From Galeruca laticollis (lineage: Eukaryota; Arthropoda; Insecta; Coleoptera; Chrysomelidae), in contig OY998180.1 of the NCBI GenBank assembly GCA_963921935.1, forward strand, positions 82,209,139-82,273,138: a stretch of DNA of 64,000 nt, read 5' to 3'. The position numbers and the translations under genes were made by a program. This document shows positions 45,146 through 57,583 of the stretch, one piece after another. The number at the start of each line of letters is the position of its first letter. Positions within the stretch are counted from its first letter, which is position 1. The notes beneath the pieces are model-generated. The model was not told the origin of the DNA, searched no databases, and saw nothing but the letters and a program-made list of their open reading frames with translations.

Positions 45146-47859
45146 ATTGATCTGATTTCGGTTAGGACACAACTTATCAAGGAGATTAGTCTCTTATTCG
45201 CATATCGCCATATCCTAATATCATTAGGATATGGTGATATGTTTCAGATGAACGAACTATTAATACTATTACTATCAAATTAACTACTACTAACACTATT
45301 ATTAATTTAGCTATAACAGTAATTTTTGATGATCCACTTGAAGTGATGGAATATCTATGTATTTAAAGAGTTCACAATTATATATAATTTTTTGAGACTA
45401 TGCTCCAGCCGCTAATGGTGATTAGCACATTAATAATATTATTCTACTACATACTAAATCATAAGCTGTTTTCCCAATACATTCACTAAATATTATATAG
45501 TTTAATATATTTTGGGTACTATATTGTTTCCTGTATTTTATTGTAGAGTTTTTATATTTTTATTTACATATATGGAGATTTTGTTGCTTTTTCTTTTCTC
45601 TTGATATTCTGGACAGTCAAGGAAATAAAGGTAAGATATGGCTACATATTCACGCTTTTTCTTTATTAATTTGAAACTTGTAATCGTAATAAAATACATT
45701 GTACTGCATAGTGTTTTCCAGACATTCACTGTAAACCATAATTAACAATTTTTTGGTCAGAACCGCAAAATTTTTGAAATTTTTTAACATGTTTCCATGA
45801 AAAATTCTATAATTATTAAACTGTGTTATACACTGTCTCTCCGAATAGGTGTAACGACTCTTGTAAAAGATAAAAAATTATCGATTTAAATTTTCATATT
45901 TTAGAGTTCAGCTCTGCTTAGTTAAAGACTAACTTCTAAAATAATTTTAGTTTTGAAATATCAAGTATTCTGGGAAAAGTGGCAAATACTATAAAAAGTT
46001 ATAAAGTAAAGTTGTTTAAAATCAACATTTAGATCCCCATACCAAATTTCAAAATTATCGGCTAACCTTAATTTTTTTATGTTTATTTCACAAATCAGAC
46101 TAGTATTTGTAACAAAAAGTGCCATAGAATAACCAAATTCTATCCATAACAATATTAATCTATTGAAAGTAACTGTTTGGTTTTTGGTTCCAATTTTCCC
46201 TTGTTTTAATCTAGAATCTTTCCGCTCCCTAAATGTGCGGCAACCATGCGTACACCCTAACGTATCATATAAAATGTTATATATCTTCATCAGCTGGTCA
46301 AGCCTCGATTGATATATACACCTGTTGATGTCCGACGAACTGATCCGACAATTGACAATTAGCGGAGAAACGTAACGTTCGTCCTATGAAGTACAGTAAA
46401 ATTTATTTAACTACATTACATATATAATATATGATTATAGTTAGTCATGTGAGAAACAGAGAGGTAACAGTTAAACGTAGTAAAGATATAAAACATAAAA
46501 TTCTTCATAAAAAATACAATTTTCTAGATAATACAACATAATATTATTAGACAAAACAGTTTTTATAAAAAGTACAGTTATTAAAAAACATATAATAAGG
46601 CAATGAGTATGTTCCAAGCCATACATTATATGGTCAGGCAAGGCACCTTGCCTAGCCAATAAATTTTAATGTAATGAAAGAAATTTTAGTTTAATTAAAG
46701 TGTTCCTGATATTCATTTCCAGAGTAAAAGCAAGATCGTAGCATGACCTGTTTGAGATTTTTAAAATTTGTTTAAAGTAGATTTTTTTAATTCCTGTGAT
46801 AGTATATTGTATAAATCAAGATTCAATGATTTTTTTTGTGTGATATTGCGATATAACTATAGAAAATTCCGATATATAGCGGTCCAATTTTTGTGTGTGC
46901 ACACGATGAAATCATGGTGAGCTCCTTTTAATTTTCATACCGGCCCTTTGCCACCAATCTCCAACATTCTTGGACCTGCCGAATCAAAATTTGAATAGTT
47001 TATGGTAGGATACTCCAACCTAACCTTCATAACCACATGTAGCTTAATAATTGTCCATAACTATTAACCTGCCGTGGGTATTTCTAAAGTTGAACGTTTG
47101 GCAGGTGTGGTTTCGATTTTCGGTAGGAAAATCATTGTCACCCCCGTGATCCATTTCTTGCAGGAGTGGTGGTCAATGATTGAGTTTCATCCGCCCTGAA
47201 TCTCGAACCGGGGCGCTATTCTTGACATCGTTCCCAACGTCATGTATACGTAAGCCTGTGAATGCTCTATTTGCGATTAGTTCCTAAAAATGATATTCTC
47301 GAGCACCGTTCCTAAAATCATCGAATTGTATCGTCCTCACAACAGAGTCAGTTGACGTTACAATACAAATGTCATTTGGTTATGTCAAATGTAAGGGTGC
47401 ATTCAGATGCTACGTCGGGCGCGTTTTATGCGATCAGATGCTTACATCTGGTAAATAGTCGGGTCGTTCAGAGACTAGCGGTAAATTTTACCAATCGTCC
47501 AACCATTTAACCTAGTCGACACATCAGTAGAAATGGCCCCGCATGCGTTTTGCAGTTTATAATACAGGATTGAGAAGTTTGGGTTATGTTTACAAAATTA
47601 CAAATAATATAATAAATGAAATTGATCTATATAGATAAGTGAGAATAATATTGATCAATATATTACAGTAAAATTAGGATGGTTTGTCTACAAATTCTGA
47701 CAATCTTGTGTTTGATGAGCAAAATAAATTAATATTCAACGAGATTGTTTACATTTTTTTCTACGCGCACATGTATATTATGCATTTTTTGCACAATTTA
47801 CAGAATGGAAATGTAGGCCATTTCGGTTAACTGAACGGATATGATTTCATTTACATCCT
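45146..47859. other. No recognisable gene
   Basis: AT-rich sequence with short frames only (45538-45729, 45961-46290, 46471-46659, all minus) and no recognised domain. A small palindrome CATATCGCCATATCCTAATA / TCATTAGGATATGGTGATATG lies at 45199-45241 next to an ACT-rich microrepeat. Confidence 0.45.
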
Positions 47860-48300
47860 AGAATGTACTCGTATATGAAATCTACCAATCAGCATTTGCA
47901 TTTAGTACCCGTCAACTCTTCTCATTTTCAATTTCAAAATAACCTCAAGGTAACTTGTCAAAATATTTCTTTGGTTTTCAATAAAAATATTGGTAAAATG
48001 AGTGATTCCAGTGATGAATCAATAAATATTACTCCACCAGATATTCGTTTAGCCGCAAAGGAGACGTATAACATAATTACCTTAAAAATCAAAAAGTGAA
48101 AATTGTTACAAAAAGTTCATGGGTCTCTGGTAAACGGAGTTAAAAATGTATCAGAACATGTTATCATTGCTTATATGAATGGAATATCATGCTGAGGAGT
48201 AATCAAAAGTTCCCATATACTCGGATTTTTTTAGATTCATTAAAAATTCCCAGTTCAAGGACAAAACCCAAAATTTTTGAATATCTGGTTCTAGGTTTAA
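47860..48300 (+). pseudogene. Tyrosine-recombinase N-terminal relic
   Basis: The plus frame 47863-48099 ends MSDSSDESINITPPDIRLAA. The next segment in shifted frames reads VNGVKNVSEHVIIAYMNGIS and SHILGFFLDSLKIPS. The layout (acidic Ser/Asp start, alternating helices, NV.E.V..AY) parallels the N-terminal part of the recombinase at 34771. No catalytic domain follows. Confidence 0.4.
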
Positions 48301-49563
48301 TAGATTGCTAGGTGTATTGTTTCTTCTTTACTGTTATCAATATTATTACTTTTTTGTTCATTGACTGTTATTTTATACTGATGATCAACTTTATGTGCTG
48401 TTTTTCGGCTGGGCCCACGATTCCAAACACAAACAGGGAACATTTTACTTTTCAGCTTCGTTACATTGCATCAGCGAAACATGCAGAATAGCAGCTACGT
48501 AAGCACAACGTCTTAAACTAAACTTTACGCTCACACGTTCGTTTAATTATTTTACCACTTTCGAAATTAATCATCACACACTGAGTAGCTATTTTTTAGT
48601 TTGTAGGAAGCTTTAATTTTACCTTCTATACAATAAATATTTGATGGTGATACCAAATCAAATATTTCCGTTACACGGTTACTTTCAACATATACCCCAC
48701 CTCTTTTTAAAGGCTTAGCGGTACTATAATCTACAATTCCTATCACATTTTCTTTCGGGTTTTAATTAATAAGATGCCAAATTAGAGATACTACAAAATG
48801 ACCAATGACGAATGAAGATTTACTTGAACGCAGTTTCGTTTTTCATAATCAGCAGTCTTTTTATAACTAAGAAACGAAGAAAAATCATGAATTCCTGCAC
48901 ACGAAAGGATTTTACCTCATTACACCAGCTGAATTCTATATGCTGGTTCTTGGTCGAATTGTGTCTAAATCTCTGATTAAAGTGAGCGTAGAAGGCAACC
49001 ACCATTACAAGAGCTTGTTGTTTCGTTTGTCTACCTCTCAGGAAAATAATTAAAATGATAAATCCAACGGAAATCCAACAATAGTTAATCGTTATAATGT
49101 GGTTAACCTTTATAATTTTTTGATAGGCAGGTATTTTTAGAAATAATATACAATCAATTTTACCGTTCGTCCTCTGATGCTTAAAACGGACAGACGGACA
49201 GACGGACGGACACCAGAATATAAGACTTTGATTTTTTCGTCGACTTTGTCGACTTGTTTTTAGAAGTCTAAAATTGTTATTAAAAATGTAACACACATAT
49301 TATAAAACAAATAACACTTAATTTAAACATCAACATGTGTTGCTCACGTAAACAAATATGGAATGAAAAATGAATTATTGGAAAGTTGTACATCTGTGCC
49401 ATGATTGTTATCAGGGTAACAATATAATGTAATATTACCATTCCTTTTGCCACATTTTATGTTAGTAGTTTTTGACTAATGACTACCCTAGTTATGGACC
49501 ACACCACATAATTTTTTTAACTAAAAAAACGTATCAACCCTTGTTATTCCATTGTAATACTTC
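48301..49563. other. No recognisable gene; GGAC microrepeat
   Basis: Contains a short ACGGACAGACGGACAGACGG-type repeat at 49187-49211 and the minus frame 48820-49296, which reads through it and shows no domain. It directly precedes the 3' LTR of the large retrotransposon. Confidence 0.4.
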
Positions 49564-51244
49564 TGACCCTTTGTAATAAATTTCTCTAGCTCCTTTGGGG
49601 TTGTATCCCGTTACCGCTGTCCCCACACTAATAGGTCGTTGGTATGTTCCAATTGGTATAGGAAATGGTATTATTTATCTGGCTTCTTTTCCTCTGATTG
49701 TAGTGACCGGAGGGGCCCTACTGTATACTCCTTTCCTAGAAATCTATGCAGCGTGCTGTCACCAGTGCCTTATGGCACAAAATTTAGAACCAGGAATCTC
49801 CCTGCGGGTTACCTCGAGGGAGGGGTTTTCCTGGCACGAGCGGTCAAGGTCTCCATGGGGCCTCTTGGGCTTATACAATGTGCCAAGCCTGAGTTCGAAT
49901 GCAGGTCGTGTCAGCCCGTTCTATTTGCTGGTACGAGGGTAAGGGTTGTTGTTAAAGGAAACAGACTGGAAGGATAAGTATGTACAAGTATATATATTAC
50001 AAAATAACAGTGAATCATACAGCCCTGCTTTGGATAAACTGACAGTTACTCGGGGAAACGCCCCGATAAAAAAAATCAGATAGGGAAAAACGTCTTTCCA
50101 AAATCTGGAAGTAGTTACCCGTTCCCGTGACACCCGTAAAGGATGTCTTATATAGGACTATCCCTGTATAAGAATTGAAACCAACGGAAACAAAAGCCTG
50201 ACTCGGGCACAACGTTTTCCAAACTTTTGAAAGGGGTCTTTCCTAATTATGAAAGATGAAAGAACGATATTATGTATAAATAAATATTTGGTATAATATA
50301 AGAACGAAATGATTATCGTACAACCCTTCGTAAATTTAATGGTGTGAAGGTGAAATCCCGTACCGTTGAATATCCCGTACAATATAGTAAATAATATATC
50401 AACATACTTTTGAAATCTAGTAGAATAATTATGATATCTCGGGTATGTGGATATCCTGTACAATATAGTAAATCATATATAACAACAAAATTTTTAACTC
50501 GAATAAAATGATTATGATATCCCGTGAATTTGGGTATCCTGTACCGTATAAGGTAAAACGAGACTTTTGGAATTAAATCAGAAGAAATATGATATCCTGT
50601 ACAGTTGGATATCCTTGCACAATACAGAAAGCAAAATATATAGAGAGATGATCATCGAACATACGATATCTCCCGTATATGCCTATAATTTTAGACTAGA
50701 TCGGTCGATGAGGGGATCAGATGTAAACAGTACACTCAATATGACCGAAAATATAGGTTCCCTTTACGTTTTGGGACACCCAGTTACGTCAAAAAATAGA
50801 AAAAATATCAATACAGTACATAAAAACTTACGTTTTGGAATATCACAAATCACAACTACACAATATTACTGTCGACGATAGTGGCCGGCCGTACTTAGAC
50901 TGGTCACTTAGGGAGAGTTACTACCTCTCCCTCTGGCTTCAAAAATTCCTGCTATTTATCCCAAAACTACCTCGTCTATGCCCTTGTGTGAAGGTTAATT
51001 TTAAATTTCATTATTCTAGTTTGGAACGTATTGATTATATTTATTGATAAACAAAGCATGGCAAACCATCCGATGTAATGTTTATTGACCTTGCTAATTA
51101 TAACAAAATTGTTTGTATCAATTTCTTTCCTGGAGGTCAACAATTATTTTATTATCATTTATTAATTATTTCGAATTAAGAATATTTTGTCTATATAGGG
51201 TGTTCTTAAAATTTCCTATGTCATATCTCGTGTTTATTACATCA
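49564..51244 (-). repeat. 3' LTR of errantivirus-like element
   Basis: 1,681 bp bounded by TG (49564) and CA (51244) in plus orientation, which gives TG...CA in element orientation too. Its first ~980 bp are nearly identical to 63015-64000, the visible part of the other LTR, with about 3% substitutions and one short indel near 50300. It contains tandem subrepeats of about 60-95 bp built on GATATCC.GTACAATATAGTAAAT (50370-50640). Two apparent 115- and 112-codon frames within it recur in both LTRs and are not genes. Confidence 0.88.
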
Positions 51245-51256
51245 CTTTCCCTCTTG
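51245..51256 (-). promoter_or_regulatory. Polypurine tract
   Basis: Element-sense CAAGAGGGAAAG immediately before the LTR TG, the usual plus-strand DNA primer position in LTR retrotransposons. Confidence 0.75.
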
Positions 51257-51309
51257 TAAAAGTGTTGCGACGTTTCAGGCCTAACACCTTTTTATTCTTA
51301 ACTATAATA

Positions 51310-53418
51310 TTAAGATTGTTTACCTACAAGTTCGTTAACGTGAACGTGAACTGTTTTTTGTTTTGTGCGCTTCGGCGTTGCGACACCTTTTGGCCACGAT
51401 TTGTTTTTACGTAACGCGCACTTGACCTTACTCACGTGTTCGATTTGACTTTTACTTGAAAGTTTAACTGTTTTGTCCTGACCTAGGTCGCGATTACTGA
51501 CACTCGCGACACTGCTGCTCAGTAGATCGTTCATGGGGTGGTTTCTCTCTGTCCAATGTTGCGGTCTGGGGTGGCTCGTCTCCTGGTGCTGTATCCGTTC
51601 CATTTCTATCGCCTCTTCGTCTTGTTTCTGGGTTCTGTTGTGGGAGTGTATTACCCATGCCGTAAGGGAATCCCATATGCTGCATACTAGTGCGATGCCA
51701 CATCCTACTGTTTGTTGGATGCGGATTGCATTTAATATCATGTCTACCATGTGTTTTAGTAGTTGAAATGTGCAGTATATACCAATTATACCACTTATTA
51801 TTGAACCTATCTCCGTAAACCATTCCCAAGTGTGTTTTAGGGTGGATTCGGCTAGGTTTTTGATTTATTTGGCATCGAAAATATCTGACACTGTGTAGCC
51901 TGGGCTGTTGGCGTTCAGTCCGGCTGCTCTGCGGGTGATTATATTTTCGACCGCTTTTCTTTCTGTTCCGAATGTGAGGGTTCTTTGCGCTGCATCAATT
52001 TCTTCTGGTGTGTACAGACCTTTTGCTTCCAATGGCTGGATGGGACCAAAGTGGAGGTCCATTTCTTCGTCTGGTTTGAGTATCTTTGGTTCATTTGCTA
52101 TTGTCGGGTGCGGGTTTAGACCTAACCATTGATCTTCTATGAAGTATAGTGGTGGTATCATATTTTTACAGTCTATTCCTTCTGCGTGATTTTGGATTAT
52201 TCTGGTTAGTGGAGCCATGAATTTCGTTTCGTTGTTAACTTCAATCGGTAACTCGTTGTAGCATTTTTCGGTTCTTCTTAGAATTACTGTAGCTGGTGTA
52301 CACTTCATTATGTATAGTACTTCGCCTAGAACTTTGCCTATATGCCCAGGTTAGTTCTCCATTAATTGACTAACTGCGTTTGGTAGTGTATGAGCCATTA
52401 TTAGTCTGTTTTTTAGTACGTCTCTCTTTATTATGCATCTTCTATGTATTGTGTCTGTATATGGCATGATTACGTCACGTTTGTATGCTTGCTCTATATA
52501 CAATAGTTTGCTATTTACGTAGTTCATGAGATCGACGTTTTGGGGTAGAATTGGCATTGTCGGTTGAAGGTTTTGATTGTCTTCAAGGGCAATGATAATT
52601 CTTGGTTGCTCTGTTTGCCAAACTTCGATACAGCATAGTAGATTTCTCTTTTGTAATGTTGAGGCAAAAACTTTGTCTTTTTCTTCTATGACTATCAGTT
52701 TTTCTGGTGTTTGTTTGTTTGTGATTATATTTCTCATGCCTTTGTATAGCTGGCTTAGGTGGTCTTCGTATGTGGTTGGCTCGTAACTGGTCCAAGTTGC
52801 TTCGCCCGTGGTTGAGTCGAAACAATACCCATTTGTAAATTTGCATGTTATGCCTTCTTTTAGATGGATTTCCTTTGTATCAAGAGTCACTCTGGCTAGA
52901 TAATCTCTTGTTGTTATCTTGACTGTGGCTATTATTACCACGTCGTTCCAACTTCTTCCATTTTCTTGGTAGGAAATCCCCTTGCATGTTCCGGTGTTGT
53001 CTAAAGTCCCGCCTATTTTGATTGATGCTGTTGTCGTACCATTCATGATTATATTGTCGATTGTTTGTTGGTACAGTTGTATTGTTTTGTATCTATGCGT
53101 GGCTCTGCATTCTTCTGTTCCCAATTTATGTATGTAGATGGACAGCCCTTCGTTGACTACGGATGTGTGACTGTGCATCCCGCAGTAAAACAAGAGTCTG
53201 GTTACTTCTACTAGGCATAACCATACTTTTTGTAGTTTGATTTCGTTGCGTTGAATCACTTGAATGTTCGTGCTTCCACTCGCGTACGTCGTCTCGGGTT
53301 CCGGGCACTTTTGGACGTCTCTCAGCGAAATCACGGTAACGTTTGTATTGGGGTTCGAACAATCGTAGGCAATTAACGTAATTGCTGTCTGAAGCCCACA
53401 AATAACAAGCGTTACCTA
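51310..53418 (-). pseudogene. env: Env-like glycoprotein gene of the retrotransposon, two stops
   Basis: One continuous minus-strand reading frame in three pieces, broken by in-frame TAA codons at 52351 and 51865. The N-terminal side has a hydrophobic stretch directly before AYDCSNPNTNVTVISL (about 53350), a likely signal-peptide boundary. Cys-rich ectodomain landmarks are LFYCGMHSHTSVV (about 53180), TGTCKGISYQ (about 52985) and KFTNGYCFDSTTG (about 52820), with several N-x-S/T sites. A membrane-spanning region follows the second stop (IGSIISGIIGIYCTFQLL, about 51780), with a further hydrophobic stretch, then a basic tail to 51310. Position after pol matches env of errantiviruses. The YDC...N.T..SL start and CG.HSH pattern remind me of chuvirus-derived env proteins of arthropod retroelements, but this is from memory. 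Inactive because of the stops. Confidence 0.7.
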
Positions 53419-54106
53419 GGTCAGGAGGGCGCTGTGTCGTTACATGGCCGTGCACTTACAATTCTCTACAATTTTCAATAATTACATTCGTTAACATTCA
53501 TCATTTACAAATCTTAAAAACTTAATAATTATTTATTATTGTTATTTATTTTTTTGAAAAAAAAAGAATTTTTTATTTTTCCCATGTTAACGCTACATTT
53601 GCGTTCTTATCTTTAGTTTATTTTTCTCAATTGACCAAGCTGTACAATCATTTAGGACTGTCAATTGAGTTCCTTGTTTAAGGTTAAGACTATTGCCTGT
53701 TTTTAAATTTCTAGTTAGTGAATAAAATATAACTTATTTGTTCCCCTTGTAGGTATTGAAATTAAGTCTTTTTAAACATACTTTGAGTTGACCTTGCAAC
53801 GGTGCACATTTTTTAAATTGATTACCTACAATGACCCTACACTTTATTTTGTCGATGTGGTATGATTAGTAACGTGATTAATTGCACTTTTCCTTGTTTA
53901 TTTTTCCTAAGTCGACAATAAAACAATATACTTATTTTATGAATTATGAAATATGACTGAATTTGTATCTCTAATCTGATTTACCTATCTCATACCTTAG
54001 AAGCTTATTGTTATTTGTTGTATGTATATATCTATGTATATTTATTTTTCTCTGGGCCTATTCACCCTAAAAAACCTTTTTTTTTATCTTAGTGTGAACT
54101 CGGTAT
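53419..54106. other. pol-env intergenic region
   Basis: AT-rich, non-coding. On the minus strand the sequence CCCTCCTGACCTAG at about 53419-53432, just before the env signal-peptide frame, looks like a 3' splice site, as expected for a spliced env transcript. Otherwise nothing was identified. Confidence 0.4.
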
Positions 54107-55554
54107 TTATGGAAAAATTGAGTGATTGAGCGGACATATTTTTTGTATGTTTATGGGATATTTTCGCCTGATTTTGTATGATATATGATAGCGTTTGGCT
54201 TGTTTTGTCTTGCTTCTACATAATTGTAAGGCTTCTGCCCATGTCATATTAATGTAGCTGGGTGCGCTTGGGATCCGATTTATTGTCCTGGCTGATCTTC
54301 GAATTTCCGGTGGAGGTCTTAGTGAGACTGGGGGCCTTCCGCTCGGTTTGTCTTTTTGTTGCTTTGTTTGGGTTAGTGTCTTTTCCGTGAGTAGTTGTGT
54401 TATTTTCTCCGTTGACCATAGTGGTAATGCCACAAACTTCCTTCCCTGGGTTTATGTCGTCTGTTGTCTCCTCTTGTGGTTCTTTCTGTTCGTCTGGTGT
54501 GTTTTCCTTTTTCTGATTCGTTGTTGTCTCTATAATCTCGTGTTGTTCATCGTTCAGTTTGCCATAATATGTTTTTAATCTATTAATGTGGACAACTTGC
54601 ATCTTTTTCCCTCTGTTTGACGCGATTTGGTATGTGACTGGTCCTACTTTGTTTTTTATTTCGAATGGTCCTGTCCATCGGCTTTGAAGTTTTTTGGATA
54701 TTCCTGGTGTGTTACTTATGTCTAGTAGGTAAACTAGGTCTCCTGGTTTAAACTCTGTCAGACTGGTTTTTTCATTGTATCTGTTTATCCTGCCGTATTT
54801 TGCCTTTTCTGTGTTCTCTAGTACTCTTGTGTATATTTGGTTAAGTCTTGTCTCTAGCTCTGACACGTAGTTATCGTCTAAGTTGTATTTCAGTCTTTTT
54901 GACTTGATGAAATTGTCGAACGGTAGTGCTTGATCTTTCCCATGTAGTAGGAAATATGGGCTGTATCCTGTTGATGTGTGTATGCTTCCCCGATATGCCA
55001 TTAGTACATACGGTATCCATTTGTCCCAATCTCGTTGATTTGGGGCTATGTAGTGTGCCAACATATCCTTTAGTACTCTGTGTAGTCTTTCTATTTGCCC
55101 ATTGGTTGTTGGTGCGTTGCTTGCTGTGTGTATTCTTTTTATGTTTAGTAGTTTGCATGTCTCTCTCATTAGTTCTGACATAAAATTTGTTCCTCTATCT
55201 GTCAACAATTTCTGGGGTGTTCCTTGCCTGCATATTATTTGTTCTACAAAAGCTCTTGCTACTGTATCTGCTTTCTGATCTGATATCGGAATTGCTTCGC
55301 AGTATTTAGTAAAGTGATTTTGAAATGTTAGTAGATGCTTGTTTCCTTCGTTTGACGTGGGTAGTGGGCCTACTATGTCCATTGAAGTTATTTCCCAAGG
55401 CTCTGTGACCTTTGTGAATATTTGCAGTGGTGTGCGTCGCATCGTTTACAGTAGTTTATTATGTCCGTTCTCATTGTTGGCCAGAAGCAACGTCTTTCTA
55501 TTCTTCTATAACTTTGGTGATATAGTTTCTAGGTATTACTAGTTGGTGCCTGTT
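54107..55554 (-). pseudogene. pol: Ty3/gypsy integrase (3' part of pol)
   Basis: The zinc-binding end of the N-terminal domain (RRIERRCFWPTMRTDIINYC, with CKRCDAH, about 55435-55520) lies in one frame; a frameshift near 55440 leads into the main frame 54249-55442. Catalytic triad: Asp in EITSMDIVGPLPTSN, Asp in LLTDRGTNFMSEL, Glu in TNGQIERLHRVLKD. The C-terminal GPY/F-type module reads LQSRWTGPFEIKNKVGPVTY. A second frameshift near 54350 leads to RRSARTINRIPSAPSYINMT (54107-54433 frame). Integrase inserts the cDNA into the chromosome; here it is inactive. The upstream end is cut by the insertion at 55555. Confidence 0.88.
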
Positions 55555-57578
55555 ATAACGAGAAAACCTACCAACCCTCTCAGTGCTCGTTATAGATATG
55601 CGGGTTGTCTCACGTGGTACAACCCGTGCTCGCCAGTCGACTAGCTTCGAGTCGAAGAAGGGGTGGATTCCTCAAAAAATTATTAAGTTTACAAAAAGGG
55701 CGCCAGAGAAGTTTTGGCAAGCACCCAAGACTTCTTTAATTGGCCCACAATTCCTCAGTGGGTTACCAACACTCACTACACACTCCAAAGGTTAAACTGG
55801 TAAGTTATCATAAGAAAAATAAAAGTCAGCAAGTATCCCCTGATTGAAGTTTTAATTAGTCACTTTGGACCAAAGGTCTCTTTTCAAAATATTTATTACA
55901 ATATTACTACAATAATGTTCCAAATAATGTCTGAACTCAGCTGAAGGCTGTAGACTCAGAATGTAGATAGGCTGAAGACCGAAATCTACATAAATCCAAA
56001 AATTGCTAACTAATTTATCAGTTACATCTTAAGTAAATAACTGTCAAGCAGGTTCTATAAACTCTGAGCAAAGCTGAAGGCTTCAAACTCAGGGTGAAGA
56101 AGAGCTTAGGGCCCCAAACTACACCGATGACTCAATTCTATAATTATAGAGAAACGACCAAATGGTTCATGTACAATATCTCAAAAATACAACGATAATA
56201 TATATCAAAAATTAACAATGTACAGTTACAAGGGTTCACACTTCCGCAATTTATACCAATATCAATATAAATAATTGCATAAGCATAAAATTCAAATAGC
56301 AAACGAGCGTAGCGTTGCTAGAGAGAATATAATTCGAAATTATGTACGGCGAAAAATTATATACATAAAATCGTCAGAGTTTGAAAAATCCACTAAATAA
56401 CGCAGTACCCAGGTACGTACCGTAGTATCCTAGCGTATTTTAACCTATAAGCAAAGATTACAAATTTTAAATACAAAGTACAAAGTGTAAAGCGAAATTA
56501 TAGTGATTGCCGCAAAAAGAGAAATAAAACTTTACATAAAAAACTGTGAAATGTGACGCATAAAAGTGAATTTACAAATGAATGAGAAATAAAAAGGAAA
56601 ACTGTTCACTTATCCTTTTTCCGGAACCAGAACAGGAACTGAAGTCGCTCCAGAGTATTCCAGCTTTCCTGGAACTGGTCTCACTGACTCATTAAGCTCC
56701 AATCAGTGATTTAATATCCACATAAAAAAAACCTGAAATAGAGAAACGAATTAGCCTCTACATAGGGTTTACATTTTACCCCGGTCAAATTTTCGACGTA
56801 CCCCAGTAATTTCCCATTATACTGACTATATTAACAACACCCGAAATTCGCAAATAATCATACATCCTGACTTTTAACTGTATAAAAGCCATTTACACTG
56901 AGAATAAAAACTATATGACTGGTTTTTTTCCGCTTAGCAAAAAAACTACGATATCAAAAAAACCCATAATATGAAAACTATGTCGTTAGATACATCCCTG
57001 AATATTTATACAGTCCCCGTGATATACTCTTATTTCAAAAAAAATATAAAGCAATGACGAATATGAACTAATAAGAATTTATGAAATGCATCGAAACTAT
57101 CTCGTGGAATCCAGATTACATACTCCAATAAACTACGATTCAAAGCTAAAATTTCTACGTTAATATATCTATAGAACTGTAAATTCCGAGAAAGTTTTTT
57201 CAACCATTTACCTTTATGATGAATCCTTCTAACCAACGCTGTCTACGGAAATTTACCACGAATTACGCAATTCCACTAATTTCTACTGGTATCCTCAGTC
57301 ATCGGCCGTTTCTGGACCAGAAGCCTAACGGGTCAGAGCTGCCAGCTGTTGGTTTCAGCCGTATTTCCTTCCCCTATGTAGGAATTGTCGAGTTTTTAGC
57401 AAAATACTTTATGGCTCCCAGAGCACATGCAAAACTTTTACGTTTGGAAGTGTGTGTTTACACCTTGACGGCAAATGAAAGACTGACGACTTCGCGCATA
57501 CAGTGCTTTGGATTCTCTCTGTCAACAAGCTTGCCAATCGGTTAAAATGCGACAGCTCGGCGAATTTTTCGCGTTACA
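55555..57578. mobile_element. 2,024-bp insertion in pol with CTGTT duplication
   Basis: Bounded by CTGTT on both sides (55550-55554 and 57579-57583). Removing the insert and one CTGTT joins the two pol halves in frame (QEDN followed by RHQLVIPRNY), which proves the borders. The ends are related inverted sequences: ATAACGAGAAAA at the left and, reading inward from the right, TGTAACGCGAAAA. No ORF with a known domain was found. A TATA-like TGTATAAAAG lies at 56879-56888. It could be a long solo LTR (5-bp duplications are common) or a non-autonomous DNA element; the ends do not fit TG...CA cleanly. Confidence 0.75.
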
Positions 57579-57583
57579 CTGTT

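Noticed and set aside
46307..46380. GATGTCCGACGAACTGATCC segment resembling a ribozyme core
   Set aside because: Lacks a GAAA box and a NUH cleavage triplet in the right order; no pairing for stem II.
48820..49296. 158-codon minus ORF
   Set aside because: Reads through a GGAC microrepeat and low-complexity flanks; no domain or codon pattern of a gene.
49595..49977. Overlapping 115- and 112-codon frames, repeated at 63046-63428
   Set aside because: They lie inside both LTRs, overlap in different frames and have no domain; conservation comes from LTR identity.
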